DNA of 7,869 nucleotides from Thiothrix sp. (GCA_011375245.1 DRMA01000273.1:1-7869), one strand, 5' to 3'. Shown: positions 1 to 6,486, numbered from the stretch's first letter. Translations and numbers: made by a program. Notes: a model not told the origin generated them from the sequence alone.

Positions 1-1
1 A

Positions 2-886
2 AGGGCATATTATGGTAAAAAAATATACAAATTTGAATTTAGTATTGATGAATTTCGTAAAATGGTACTCGGTGGAAAAGAGACTAAAACTTATCCTGTA
101 TTCTATGAATTTAAACGAAAAGTAATAACAAAAGCACAACATGAACTAAGCCGTAAAGATGAAACCACGGGACTTTATATTTCGGATTTAGGCTTTGATC
201 TTGAAACAAGGCGCACAGGACGCAAAATATCCCACCTCATTTTCACGATTAAAACCCAGAAAACCAAGCCAGCCCCAACGCTCCAACAAGAAGAAACACA
301 GGCAACAACAAACAATTCCAACACCCCACCAATCATTCTCGCCTATGAAGCGATTGGTGTTATGCGAAAAACGGTTCAACCTTATCTTGAGCAACGCGGT
401 GAACAAGCCTTGCAAAATACCCTGAAGAAATTCCATGAAGACAAAGAAAAAGGCAAAATCACCAAAAGCGAGCAAGGCTATCTTGCTTATTTGCTCCGAG
501 TGAATGCAGGGCAAAAAACAATCCAAGATAAAGAGCGCACGCTAAAGGAAAAAAATAATACCGAACAAAAGGAGAAAGAGGCAAAAGAACAGGCACTAAA
601 AGAGGCGTTTAACCAAGAAAGAGAGGCAGCACTGAATGGCTTTTTTGATACGCTTGAGGACGGTGAAGTAGACTATATTATTCTTGATTTTGAGGCTTCT
701 GAGTTGTTTGAAAAACATATCAAATCGTGGATGATGCTGTTTATGCTTTACAACAACTCACGTGATCTTGCTATGAAAGATAGAGATCCTGATATTAGAA
801 ACTGCTTTCATGCGTTTGTTATTGAGCGACATTTGGATAAGGTGTTGAATGATTTTGAGGCGTGGAAGGTGAAGAAGACTGAATGA
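2..886 (+). CDS. Plasmid-type replication initiator, Rep_3 superfamily, 5' end outside window
   Basis: The frame is open to the left edge: codons from base 2 read RAYYGKKIYKFEFS and run into the Met at 62. That Met is therefore internal and about 294 C-terminal residues are visible. The segment from FSIDEFRKM through YPVFYEFKRKVITKAQHEL to GRKISHLIFTI (about bases 38-250) matches the second winged-helix DNA-binding domain of Rep_3/RepB initiators, where a 'kY..F..FK..Vl..A..EI' stretch precedes the 'GRK...l.F.i' strand. In the family this domain binds iterons at a plasmid origin. A Gln/Thr/Asn-rich linker follows, then a helical region with a Lys/Glu-rich probable coiled coil (about bases 524-637) and a C-terminal tail I do not recognise. 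No iterons are visible, so any origin would lie further left or be lost. Its position beside core genes suggests an integrated plasmid remnant or mobile element. The fold is well supported; activity is unknown. Confidence 0.82.
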   Translation, partial: RAYYGKKIYKFEFSIDEFRKMVLGGKETKTYPVFYEFKRKVITKAQHELSRKDETTGLYISDLGFDLETRRTGRKISHLIFTIKTQKTKPAPTLQQEETQATTNNSNTPPIILAYEAIGVMRKTVQPYLEQRGEQALQNTLKKFHEDKEKGKITKSEQGYLAYLLRVNAGQKTIQDKERTLKEKNNTEQKEKEAKEQALKEAFNQEREAALNGFFDTLEDGEVDYIILDFEASELFEKHIKSWMMLFMLYNNSRDLAMKDRDPDIRNCFHAFVIERHLDKVLNDFEAWKVKKTE

Positions 887-938
887 TAACCCGACGAGGT
901 TGTGAACATATCATTTTAATTGCGAAAAAATGACTAAT

Positions 939-1025
939 GTAGGTCGGGTTAGCTTTAGCGTAACCTGACAAATCAGTGGTTTATCGCCACATTCTGTCGG
1001 GTTACGCTACGCTAACCCGACCTAC
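939..1025. repeat. REP-like inverted repeat of two hairpin-forming arms
   Basis: The left arm (939-970) and right arm (995-1025) are inverted copies of about 31 bp. They differ by one inserted base and two substitutions. Each arm is also nearly palindromic: in the right arm GTCGGGTTA (996-1004) pairs with TAACCCGAC (1013-1021). Between the arms GTGG (976-979) can pair with CCAC (987-990), so the whole element could fold as one cruciform. A shortened copy of the right-arm end, TAACCCGAC followed by GAGG, sits at 887-899 directly after the rep stop codon; in the right arm the same two blocks are separated by CTAC. Paired inverted palindromes of this kind are typical of REP/BIME sequences moved by REP-associated tyrosine transposases. 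No such transposase is in the window, so that link is inference. It lies between convergent rep and Rpn genes and may also limit readthrough. Confidence 0.75.
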
Positions 1026-1034
1026 GAGGGATAC

Positions 1035-1059
1035 TTTCACCGCCTCTGGCGGATGGAAA
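1035..1059. terminator. Stem-loop downstream of the Rpn gene, possible terminator
   Basis: CCGCC (1040-1044) and GGCGG (1048-1052) form a five-pair stem with a TCT loop. It extends past a small internal bulge by TTTC (1035-1038) pairing with GAAA (1056-1059). On the minus strand it begins 22 bases after the Rpn stop codon, a reasonable place for transcript ending. The bases beyond the stem on that strand (GTATCCC) are not a U-tract, so this is not a classical intrinsic terminator. It may simply be part of the neighbouring repeat. Confidence 0.35.
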
Positions 1060-1081
1060 TTTATACCAAAGGCACGGAACA

Positions 1082-1981
1082 TTAAAAATCAATATCCTCT
1101 ATTTCCGTTGCTAATGCGACCTGCTTAAGCCAGTGATCTAAACGTTGGATATCCTTTGTCGCTTCAATAAGCTTTATTTTATCATTAGATATTTGTGGAA
1201 ATTTCAGTGTCAATAGGCTGATCAGTGTTTCTTGTTTGCTTTGTTGCTTGCCCTCTTCTCTGCCTTCTTTCCTACCCTCTTTCCTACCTTGTTTTCTGCC
1301 TTCTTCGCGTGCTTTTGCCTTTTTGTCTTGCAGATATTCTTCATTCGCATATTCATCTTTCATCCGTGCATATTCTTGTGGGGTGGTTTTGTCTTTTTTA
1401 ATTAAGGCGAAAATATCTTGAATCGTTTTATTTTCATACTGCGTTTCATCAATTTTTTCATCAAGGCTATCATCAATCGCTTCAAGCCATTCACGATAAG
1501 GTTCAGGCGTACTATCACTGACATATTTGGGACAGACATAGATCATTTTATGTTTCGTTTCACCAATGCCTTTGCCTGCTAAGGTTTTCGGCTCAAAATC
1601 AGTCACACTAATATCGGTTTTATGTCGATCACCTGATGTCAGTACCACTAAGGTATAAATTGTTCGTTTTGGTGTGTAGTTATAAGCACTCGTGACTTGT
1701 TCTAATAAGGCTGAACAATGGTAATGTAAAAAACGATCATAATGATCAGAGAGGCGTTTATGTTGTATATCGACGATAATGCGGTTTTTTTTGTCTTCCG
1801 CAAATAAATCAAAACGACTATCAACACTACCAACGACAGGGGAGAACGATTTTTCAGTTTCTACTTTATCAATATCTAGTTCAATGCCAAAAAAATCATT
1901 CACCAAGGCGGTAAAAATATGTGGCTGTGAAAAGGCTTTTTTAAAAATAACACCATAGTGTAATGAGGCAACTTCAATCAT
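1082..1981 (-). CDS. Rpn-family recombination-promoting nuclease / putative transposase (PD-(D/E)XK fold)
   Basis: This 299-residue protein starts at the ATG complementary to 1979-1981, with AAGGAG (complement of 1991-1996) nine bases upstream. The nuclease core shows an aromatic/Lys start (YGVIFKKAF, 9-17), SRFDLFAED (55-63) with Asp58, and IVDIQHK (69-75) with Asp71, Gln73 and Lys75. Asp58 plus the D-x-Q motif is the form the PD-(D/E)XK active site takes in this family, where the usual E-x-K or E-x-Q is altered. Helical segments follow, then five Arg-(Glu/Lys)-(Glu/Gln)-Gly units (225-244) and a short helical C-terminal domain, the usual Rpn layout. Studied Rpn proteins are DNA endonucleases that raise RecA-independent recombination and have been linked to phage defence. 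Whether this member moves DNA is unknown. It is divergent from the Uma2 gene and convergent with rep, with repeats on its 3' side. The frame is intact. Confidence 0.85.
   Translation of the reverse strand: MIEVASLHYGVIFKKAFSQPHIFTALVNDFFGIELDIDKVETEKSFSPVVGSVDSRFDLFAEDKKNRIIVDIQHKRLSDHYDRFLHYHCSALLEQVTSAYNYTPKRTIYTLVVLTSGDRHKTDISVTDFEPKTLAGKGIGETKHKMIYVCPKYVSDSTPEPYREWLEAIDDSLDEKIDETQYENKTIQDIFALIKKDKTTPQEYARMKDEYANEEYLQDKKAKAREEGRKQGRKEGRKEGREEGKQQSKQETLISLLTLKFPQISNDKIKLIEATKDIQRLDHWLKQVALATEIEDIDF
1250..1309 (-). repeat. Five 12-bp tandem units inside the Rpn gene
   Basis: Read on the minus strand, five consecutive imperfect 12-base units encode REEG, RKQG, RKEG, RKEG and REEG (residues 225-244). 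The DNA is nearly pure purine on the coding strand and holds several Shine-Dalgarno-like stretches such as AGGAAAGAGGG. The unit length is a multiple of three, so gain or loss of a unit would change linker length without shifting the frame. The encoded segment is strongly charged and probably helical, separating the nuclease core from the C-terminal domain. Confidence 0.85.
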
Positions 1982-2197
1982 GGTTTTGTTCTCCTTGGGT
2001 CTATTTGTTATTCATTTAAGGCGTGATTGTATAACATATATGGCAATGCTGAATGATAGCGGGTTCGCGGGAATTCTATTCTTTTTGTCGTAGCGCATTG
2101 TTTAGTACACATTATTCACTAATCATTATCCTAATGGCTAAGGCTCTCTTGCTTGCTATGTTACTCTGTACTATTTATAAAACCACTGGAGATGATG

Positions 2198-2779
2198 ATG
2201 TCCCTATTACAGCAAAAAAATACGCTATCTCCTGAGGAATACCTTGCCGAAGAACAACAAGCAACCTTACGTCATGAATACGTGGCTGGCACGATTTATG
2301 CAATGGCAGGCGCAGGTGAACAGCATAATCGAATTGCAGGGAACGTTTTTTTTCAACTTCGTGCCAAAGCGCGAGGCAGTCGTTGTGGTGTTTTTATGAG
2401 TGATATGAAGCTGCGTATTGATCAAGGTGTGTGCTTTTATTACCCTGATGTGATGTTGACCTGTGATACGGATGATACAGAAATACACTTTAAAGAAAAC
2501 CCGTGCCTTACTGCCGAAGTCTCTTCGCCCTTAACAGAGTCGATTGATCGTCGAGAAAAATTATTAGCCTATAAAAAAATCCCCAGCCTCAACTATTATT
2601 TAATCATTGCCGCTAATCGACAGCATATTGATTACTATCAACGTGATACCAACCAAAACTGGCAATTAGCCACGTTAGCACTCAATGAAGTGATTCATGT
2701 GCAATATGGCACGGGTGAGAATGCTTATGAAGCAGGGCTTTGTTTAGAGGATATTTATGAAGATGTGCAGTGGTTATAA
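2198..2779 (+). CDS. Uma2-family (DUF820) endonuclease-like protein
   Basis: The protein has 193 residues from the ATG at 2198, chosen because GGAG (2188-2191) lies six bases before it. In-frame ATGs at 2192 and 2195 are too close to that site, and a start at 2153 would add 15 residues unlike the family. The conserved blocks occur in order: LSPEEYLAEE (10-19), RHEYVAGTIYAMAGA (25-39), FMSDMKLRI (66-74), YYPDVMLTCD (81-90), AEVSSPLTE (106-114), DRREKLLAYKKIPSL (117-131) and YYLII (133-137). Asp84, Glu107 and Lys121 fit the PD-(D/E)XK catalytic triad expected for this restriction-endonuclease-like fold. Family length is usually about 180-210 residues, so it looks complete. The biological role of Uma2 proteins is not established; they are multicopy and accessory in cyanobacteria and some large sulfur-oxidising gammaproteobacteria. 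The upstream gap to the divergent Rpn gene (1982-2197) shows no convincing promoter or second gene. Confidence 0.88.
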   Translation: MSLLQQKNTLSPEEYLAEEQQATLRHEYVAGTIYAMAGAGEQHNRIAGNVFFQLRAKARGSRCGVFMSDMKLRIDQGVCFYYPDVMLTCDTDDTEIHFKENPCLTAEVSSPLTESIDRREKLLAYKKIPSLNYYLIIAANRQHIDYYQRDTNQNWQLATLALNEVIHVQYGTGENAYEAGLCLEDIYEDVQWL

Positions 2780-2835
2780 GGCTATTTACTTAGGATTAAT
2801 AAGATTTCCTCAGATAAGAGCTACCATCAGTGTCG

Positions 2836-2929
2836 AAGCCAGTCGTGGGTGTTATTTTTTAATCAGAAGCGTGTTTGAGTGTAACGAGTTCTTGCTGATT
2901 TAAAAATAATCCACATGACTTACTGGCTT
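2836..2929. repeat. 94-bp imperfect palindromic element, MITE- or REP-like
   Basis: The left arm (2836-2866) starts AAGCCAG and ends TTTTTTAATCAG. The right arm (2895-2929) is its imperfect reverse complement, starting CTGATTTAAAAATAA and ending CTGGCTT. The outer seven bases and the inner A/T-rich plus ATCAG blocks match; the middle differs by a few substitutions and a small insertion. The central 28 bases (2867-2894) contain no gene. It sits in the gap between the 3' ends of the Uma2 and radC genes (2780-2995), which holds no credible reading frame. It may be a non-autonomous mobile element, or a transcript-end structure separating two convergent genes. I see no flanking target duplication that I would defend. 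Confidence 0.6.
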
Positions 2930-2995
2930 TGTTAAGTTATGAATATTATTATTGTTCCGCATTATTAGAACAACTAATCTGTCAATTACATTTAT

Positions 2996-3667
2996 TTACA
3001 ACAAACCACGCTCCGCAAAAGAAATCACCTCATCACCAATAACAAAATGATCTAAGACTCGCACATCAATCAACTCCAACGCTTCTTTTAAACGCTGTGT
3101 AATCTGCTTATCTGCCTCGCTCGGCTCTGCTACCCCAGAGGGATGATTATGTGCAAAAATAAGTGCCGCTGCATTATGCTTTAAGGTTTCTTTAACTACT
3201 TCACGGGTATACACACTTGCGCCATCAATTGTTCCCGTAAACATTTCGTTATACTCAATAATACGATGACGATTATCCAAAAACAGGCAAGCAAACACTT
3301 CATGCTCATAATCACGTAATTTTGCTTTGAGGTAATCACGTACCACAGTGGCACTGGTAATTTCATCACCCCGTTGGAGTTTGGCATCAAAATAACGCCG
3401 ACTCATTTCGATCACAGCTTGCAATTGCACATATTTTGCAGGACCTAACCCTTTACTCTCACAAAAATGCGCTTGATCTGCAGCAAGTAAATTGCGTAAA
3501 CAACCATGTTCTTGTAACAGGTTATTTGCCATTTCAACCGCAGAGACACCGCGTGTACCTGTACGCAGGAAAATAGCTAATAACTCAGCATCGGTTAAAA
3601 TTTCTGCTCCCAGAGATAAGAGCTTTTCACGCGGGCGCTGTTCAACAGGCCAATCAGGTATCGCCAT
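2996..3667 (-). CDS. radC: RadC-family JAB/JAMM domain protein
   Basis: The protein has 223 residues from the ATG complementary to 3665-3667. This start gives MAIPDWPVEQRPREKLL, the usual RadC beginning. An upstream in-frame GTG at 3703 would add 12 Asn/Lys-rich residues outside the family pattern, and neither start has a good ribosome site. The N-terminal part carries a helix-hairpin-helix-like segment (ESKGLGPAKYVQL, about 70-82). The C-terminal JAB/JAMM metalloprotease-like domain has AHNHPSG at 172-178 with His173 and His175, and Asp186 in SEAD, which together form the expected zinc-binding set. RadC was first named for DNA repair, but the E. coli radC102 allele was later traced to recG, and its function remains unclear. 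Length is normal. The gene is divergent from coaBC, as in Pseudomonas and E. coli, and its 3' end faces the accessory region. Confidence 0.95.
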   Translation of the reverse strand: MAIPDWPVEQRPREKLLSLGAEILTDAELLAIFLRTGTRGVSAVEMANNLLQEHGCLRNLLAADQAHFCESKGLGPAKYVQLQAVIEMSRRYFDAKLQRGDEITSATVVRDYLKAKLRDYEHEVFACLFLDNRHRIIEYNEMFTGTIDGASVYTREVVKETLKHNAAALIFAHNHPSGVAEPSEADKQITQRLKEALELIDVRVLDHFVIGDEVISFAERGLL

Positions 3668-3724
3668 AATTTTATTATCATTATTAGTTATATAGTTTTT
3701 CACCTAACACATTTCTCAGAGAGA

Positions 3725-3770
3725 TGAGCGCAGCAAGTTTTGTTGGGTAAAAAATAACAAGTCGCGCTCA
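3725..3770. other. Imperfect inverted repeat in the radC/coaBC divergent gap
   Basis: TGAGCGC (3725-3731) is the exact complement of GCGCTCA (3764-3770). Inside it TTGTT (3740-3744) can pair with AACAA (3756-3760) around an A-rich loop. It lies between the starts of two divergent genes and just before the proposed coaBC -35 element. It could be an operator or a leader structure of the radC transcript, but no known regulator site matches. Confidence 0.3.
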
Positions 3771-3778
3771 CCGAACGA

Positions 3779-3808
3779 TTAACCGAGAAAGTTGATACGT
3801 GGTAGAAT
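3779..3808 (+). promoter_or_regulatory. Predicted sigma-70 promoter of the coaBC-dut-argB operon
   Basis: TAGAAT (3803-3808) matches five of six bases of the -10 consensus, and TTAACC (3779-3784) is a weaker -35 with an 18-base spacer. Transcription would start near 3814-3816, only a few bases before the coaBC ATG at 3820. No Shine-Dalgarno is visible there, so the mRNA may be leaderless or nearly so. The -10 is the stronger half of this call. Confidence 0.45.
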
Positions 3809-3819
3809 ATGCCACCATT

Positions 3820-5079
3820 ATGGCAGAGCTAACACATAAAAATATTATCCTTGGGATAACTGGAGGCATTGCTGCTTACAAAGCTGCGGTGCTGGCACGC
3901 TTATTAAAAGCTGAAAACGCCAATGTACGTGTCTGTATGACTGACAGTGCAATAACATTTATTAACCCACTGACCTTTCAAGCACTCTCAGGCAATCCTG
4001 TGCATAACACGCTCCTTGATCCTCATGCAGAAGCGGCAATGGGGCATATCGAACTCGCGCGTTGGGCTGATAGTGTGCTTATTGCTCCTGCAACCGCCAA
4101 TACCCTTGCTAAACTAGCAACAGGACAAGCAGACAATCTACTCACAACCTTATGCCTTGCAACTTGCGCACCGATTATCCTTGCTCCCGCAATGAATCAA
4201 GCCATGTGGAACAACTCTTTTACTCAAAAGAACATAAAACGCTTACAACAATATGGTATGCAACTCATTGGTCCTGACAGTGGTAACCAAGCTTGTGGTG
4301 ATCATGGCTTAGGACGTATGTCTGAACCCGAAACGATTATCAATGGTTTAAAAAAATACTTACAACAACAAACACCAGCACCACAACAGCATCCCTTGGC
4401 AAATATTAATATTATGATCACCGCAGGGCCAACGCGTGAAGCCATTGATCCTGTGCGTTATATTACCAATCGAAGCTCAGGAAAAATGGGCTACGCCATT
4501 GCCCGTTCAGCACAAAAACTAGGCGCAAGCGTCACTCTTATTTCAGGCACTGTCGCTTTAGACTGTCCACAAGGTGTAACCCGTTACTGGGCTGAATCCG
4601 CCAATGATATGTATCAACAAGTCAAAGCACACATTGCCCCCATACAAATATTTATCGCAACAGCGGCTGTCGCTGATTACGCGCCACAAACACCTGCAAC
4701 TCGCAAGATAAAAAAAACGGCTGAAACAGATACATTAACGCTAACACTCCAAAAAAATGTCGATATTCTTGCCAGCATTAGCCATGAAAACCCGCACGTA
4801 TTTACCGTTGGCTTTGCTGCTGAAACGGAGAATGTTGAACACTACGCACGTGAAAAACTCAACAATAAAAAACTCAATATGATTGCTGCAAATCAAGTGG
4901 GACATAAGCAAGGCTTTGATGTTGATGAAAATACCCTGTTGGTCATTTGGGAAAACGGCAAAAAAAGCTTACCCATAACGACTAAAACACAGCTTGCTGA
5001 ACAGCTCATGCAACTGATTAATCAACATTACCAAAAAGATCAAATTGTAAGGACAAGGTCAAACCATGAAACAAATTAA
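3820..5079 (+). CDS. coaBC: Bifunctional phosphopantothenoylcysteine decarboxylase / phosphopantothenate-cysteine ligase
   Basis: This fused cytosolic enzyme converts 4'-phosphopantothenate plus cysteine to 4'-phosphopantetheine in two steps of coenzyme A synthesis. The ATG at 3820 gives 419 residues starting MAELTHKNIILGITGGIAAYK, as in the family; an upstream GTG at 3799 overlaps the probable -10 box. The N-terminal FMN-dependent CoaC domain shows GITGGIAAYK (12-21), His76 in GHIELARWAD as the active-site histidine, the substrate-clamp PAMNQAMW (123-130) with Asn125, and Cys159 in ACGDHGLGRM as the expected acid. The C-terminal CoaB domain shows ITAGPTREAIDPVRYITNRS (200-219), with Asn217 matching the residue that holds the acyl-cytidylate intermediate. 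KIKK (296-299) supplies the catalytic lysine, and GFAAETE lies at 331-337. The last 14 bases overlap the start of dut, so the two are probably co-translated. All key residues are present. Confidence 0.97.
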   Translation: MAELTHKNIILGITGGIAAYKAAVLARLLKAENANVRVCMTDSAITFINPLTFQALSGNPVHNTLLDPHAEAAMGHIELARWADSVLIAPATANTLAKLATGQADNLLTTLCLATCAPIILAPAMNQAMWNNSFTQKNIKRLQQYGMQLIGPDSGNQACGDHGLGRMSEPETIINGLKKYLQQQTPAPQQHPLANINIMITAGPTREAIDPVRYITNRSSGKMGYAIARSAQKLGASVTLISGTVALDCPQGVTRYWAESANDMYQQVKAHIAPIQIFIATAAVADYAPQTPATRKIKKTAETDTLTLTLQKNVDILASISHENPHVFTVGFAAETENVEHYAREKLNNKKLNMIAANQVGHKQGFDVDENTLLVIWENGKKSLPITTKTQLAEQLMQLINQHYQKDQIVRTRSNHETN

Positions 5080-5527
5080 TTATAAAATACTCGACCCACG
5101 CATTGGCAATAGTATTCCGCTACCTGAGTATGCCACTACGGGTTCAGCAGGTATGGATTTAAGAGCTTGTATTGATGATAAAACGTCTATTACCCTCAAT
5201 GCAGGAGAGACTGAATTAATCCCCACAGGGATCGCTATTCATATTGGTGATCCTGAAATAGCCGCTACTATCCTGCCACGCTCAGGTCTTGGGCATAAAC
5301 AGGGTATTGTCTTAGGGAATCTAGTGGGTTTAATTGATTCCGACTATCAAGGACAACTGTATATTTCTTGTTGGAATCGGGGTGATACGCCTTTCACTAT
5401 TGAAGTGGGTGATCGTATTGCCCAACTTGTCTTTGTCCCTATCATAAAAGTCACCATGAATGAAGTCAGCAGCTTTGATGAAACTGATCGCGGTACGGGT
5501 GGCTTTGGACACTCTGGACATAAATAA
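5066..5527 (+). CDS. dut: dUTP diphosphatase (trimeric dUTPase)
   Basis: The enzyme hydrolyses dUTP to dUMP and pyrophosphate, keeping uracil out of DNA and supplying the thymidylate precursor. The 153 residues are the usual length of the homotrimeric class and all five motifs are present: AGMDLRA (28-34), PRSGLGHKQGI (71-81), GLIDSDYQGQL (88-98) with Asp91 as the residue that activates water, GDRIAQLVF (115-123), and the P-loop-like RGTGGFGHSG (142-151), whose Phe147 stacks on uracil. The start lies inside the end of coaBC, with AAGG (5055-5058) seven bases upstream, which suggests translational coupling. argB begins two bases after the stop. In Pseudomonas, algC sits between dut and argB; here there is no room for it. 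Confidence 0.97.
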   Translation: MKQINYKILDPRIGNSIPLPEYATTGSAGMDLRACIDDKTSITLNAGETELIPTGIAIHIGDPEIAATILPRSGLGHKQGIVLGNLVGLIDSDYQGQLYISCWNRGDTPFTIEVGDRIAQLVFVPIIKVTMNEVSSFDETDRGTGGFGHSGHK

Positions 5528-5529
5528 TC

Positions 5530-6408
5530 ATGAATACAAATACTCCCAATCAAGCTGCCCATATTCTTGTTGAAGCTCTACCCTATATACAAAGTTATTC
5601 TGGAAAAACTATTGTTATAAAATACGGTGGTAATGCAATGACGGATGAAACGTTACAAAAACAATTTGCCCAAGATATTGTGTTATTAAAACAAGTCGGT
5701 ATTAACCCTGTTGTCGTACATGGCGGCGGCCCCCAAATTGCCAATATGCTCAATAAAATTGGCAAAGAAAGCCATTTTATTGATGGTATGCGTGTCACTG
5801 ATGCGGAAACGATGGATATTGTGCAAATGGTGCTAGGCGGGCTAGTCAACAAACAAATCGTTACCATGATTAACCAAGCAGGCGGACGCGCCATTGGTTT
5901 AACGGGTAAAGATGGTGATTTAATTTGTGCAAAAAAACTCTGCCCGCAATCCAAAATAAATCCTGAAGAAACCATTGATTTAGGTTATGTTGGTGAAATT
6001 ACATTGATTCGTGCAGGTATTGTCAAAATGCTGGATAACGACCGTTTTATTCCTGTTATAGCGCCTATTGGTGTGGGTGAAGACGGTCAAGCTTATAATA
6101 TCAATGCGGATATTGTCGCTGGCGCAATGGCAGCCGTGCTTAAAGCTGAACGACTTATATTACTTACCAATACAGCAGGTGTGCTTGATCGACAAGGTGA
6201 ACTGCTCACAGGATTAGATAAAAAGATGATTGATAAACTCATCGAAACAGAAGTGATTGAAGGTGGCATGATCCCGAAAATAAACTGCGCACTCGATGCG
6301 GTACAATCAGGGGTAAAATCATCGTGCATTATTGATGGTCGTGTACCTCATGCCGTATTGCTCGAATTATTGACGGATAAGGGTGCTGGAACACTGATTA
6401 GGCACTAA
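5530..6408 (+). CDS. argB: Acetylglutamate kinase, arginine-sensitive type
   Basis: This cytosolic amino-acid kinase phosphorylates N-acetyl-L-glutamate with ATP, the second step of arginine synthesis. The 292 residues show KYGGNAM (31-37) with Lys31, HGGGPQI (64-70), RVTD (88-91), GLTGKDG (123-129), YNINADIVAGAMA (189-201) with Asp193, and GGMIPK (245-250) with Lys250, covering the ATP and acetylglutamate sites. It is longer than the roughly 258-residue E. coli enzyme because of an N-terminal helix (about 8-24, HILVEALPYIQSYSG). That helix is the feature that makes the Pseudomonas-type enzyme a hexamer inhibited by arginine, and the C-terminal IIDGRVPHAVLLELLTDKGA region fits the arginine-binding lobe. 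I therefore infer feedback inhibition. The ribosome site is weak, only GGA eleven bases upstream, so translation probably relies on re-initiation after dut. No clear terminator follows before the tRNA promoter. Confidence 0.97.
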   Translation: MNTNTPNQAAHILVEALPYIQSYSGKTIVIKYGGNAMTDETLQKQFAQDIVLLKQVGINPVVVHGGGPQIANMLNKIGKESHFIDGMRVTDAETMDIVQMVLGGLVNKQIVTMINQAGGRAIGLTGKDGDLICAKKLCPQSKINPEETIDLGYVGEITLIRAGIVKMLDNDRFIPVIAPIGVGEDGQAYNINADIVAGAMAAVLKAERLILLTNTAGVLDRQGELLTGLDKKMIDKLIETEVIEGGMIPKINCALDAVQSGVKSSCIIDGRVPHAVLLELLTDKGAGTLIRH

Positions 6409-6443
6409 TAACGAAAAAAAGTAGCAAATAGTGCAAAAAAAGG

Positions 6444-6473
6444 TTCGAAATTTATGAATACGGGTGCTATTAT
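6444..6473 (+). promoter_or_regulatory. Predicted promoter of the tRNA-Cys/tRNA-Leu operon
   Basis: TATTAT (6468-6473) is a good -10 element; TTCGAA (6444-6449) is a poor -35 at an 18-base spacing. The bases after the -10, CCTCGCCC, form a GC-rich discriminator typical of stable-RNA promoters under stringent control. Transcription would start near 6480, leaving a leader of about six bases before tRNA-Cys. Confidence 0.5.
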
Positions 6474-6486
6474 CCTCGCCCAGATA

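Noticed and set aside
188..526. Minus-strand 112-residue frame opposite the rep gene
   Set aside because: Cys/Phe-rich translation typical of the complement of a Lys/Glu-rich gene; it overlaps a well-supported coding region and has no ribosome site.
1250..1309. Tandem repeat as a CRISPR or iteron array
   Set aside because: Units are contiguous 12-mers in frame with a protein, with no spacers and no origin-like AT-rich region.
2153..2197. Longer start for the Uma2 gene
   Set aside because: The extra 15 residues do not match the family and GGAG is correctly spaced for the ATG at 2198.
2053..2235. Plus-strand 60-residue frame upstream of and overlapping Uma2
   Set aside because: No Shine-Dalgarno, no family resemblance, and it overlaps the start of a clear gene in another frame.
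3668..3703. GTG start extending RadC by 12 residues
   Set aside because: RadC proteins begin at MAI.DWP; the extension is low-complexity and its ribosome site is no better.
5595..5975. Minus-strand 126-residue frame inside argB
   Set aside because: Shadow of a fully conserved argB.
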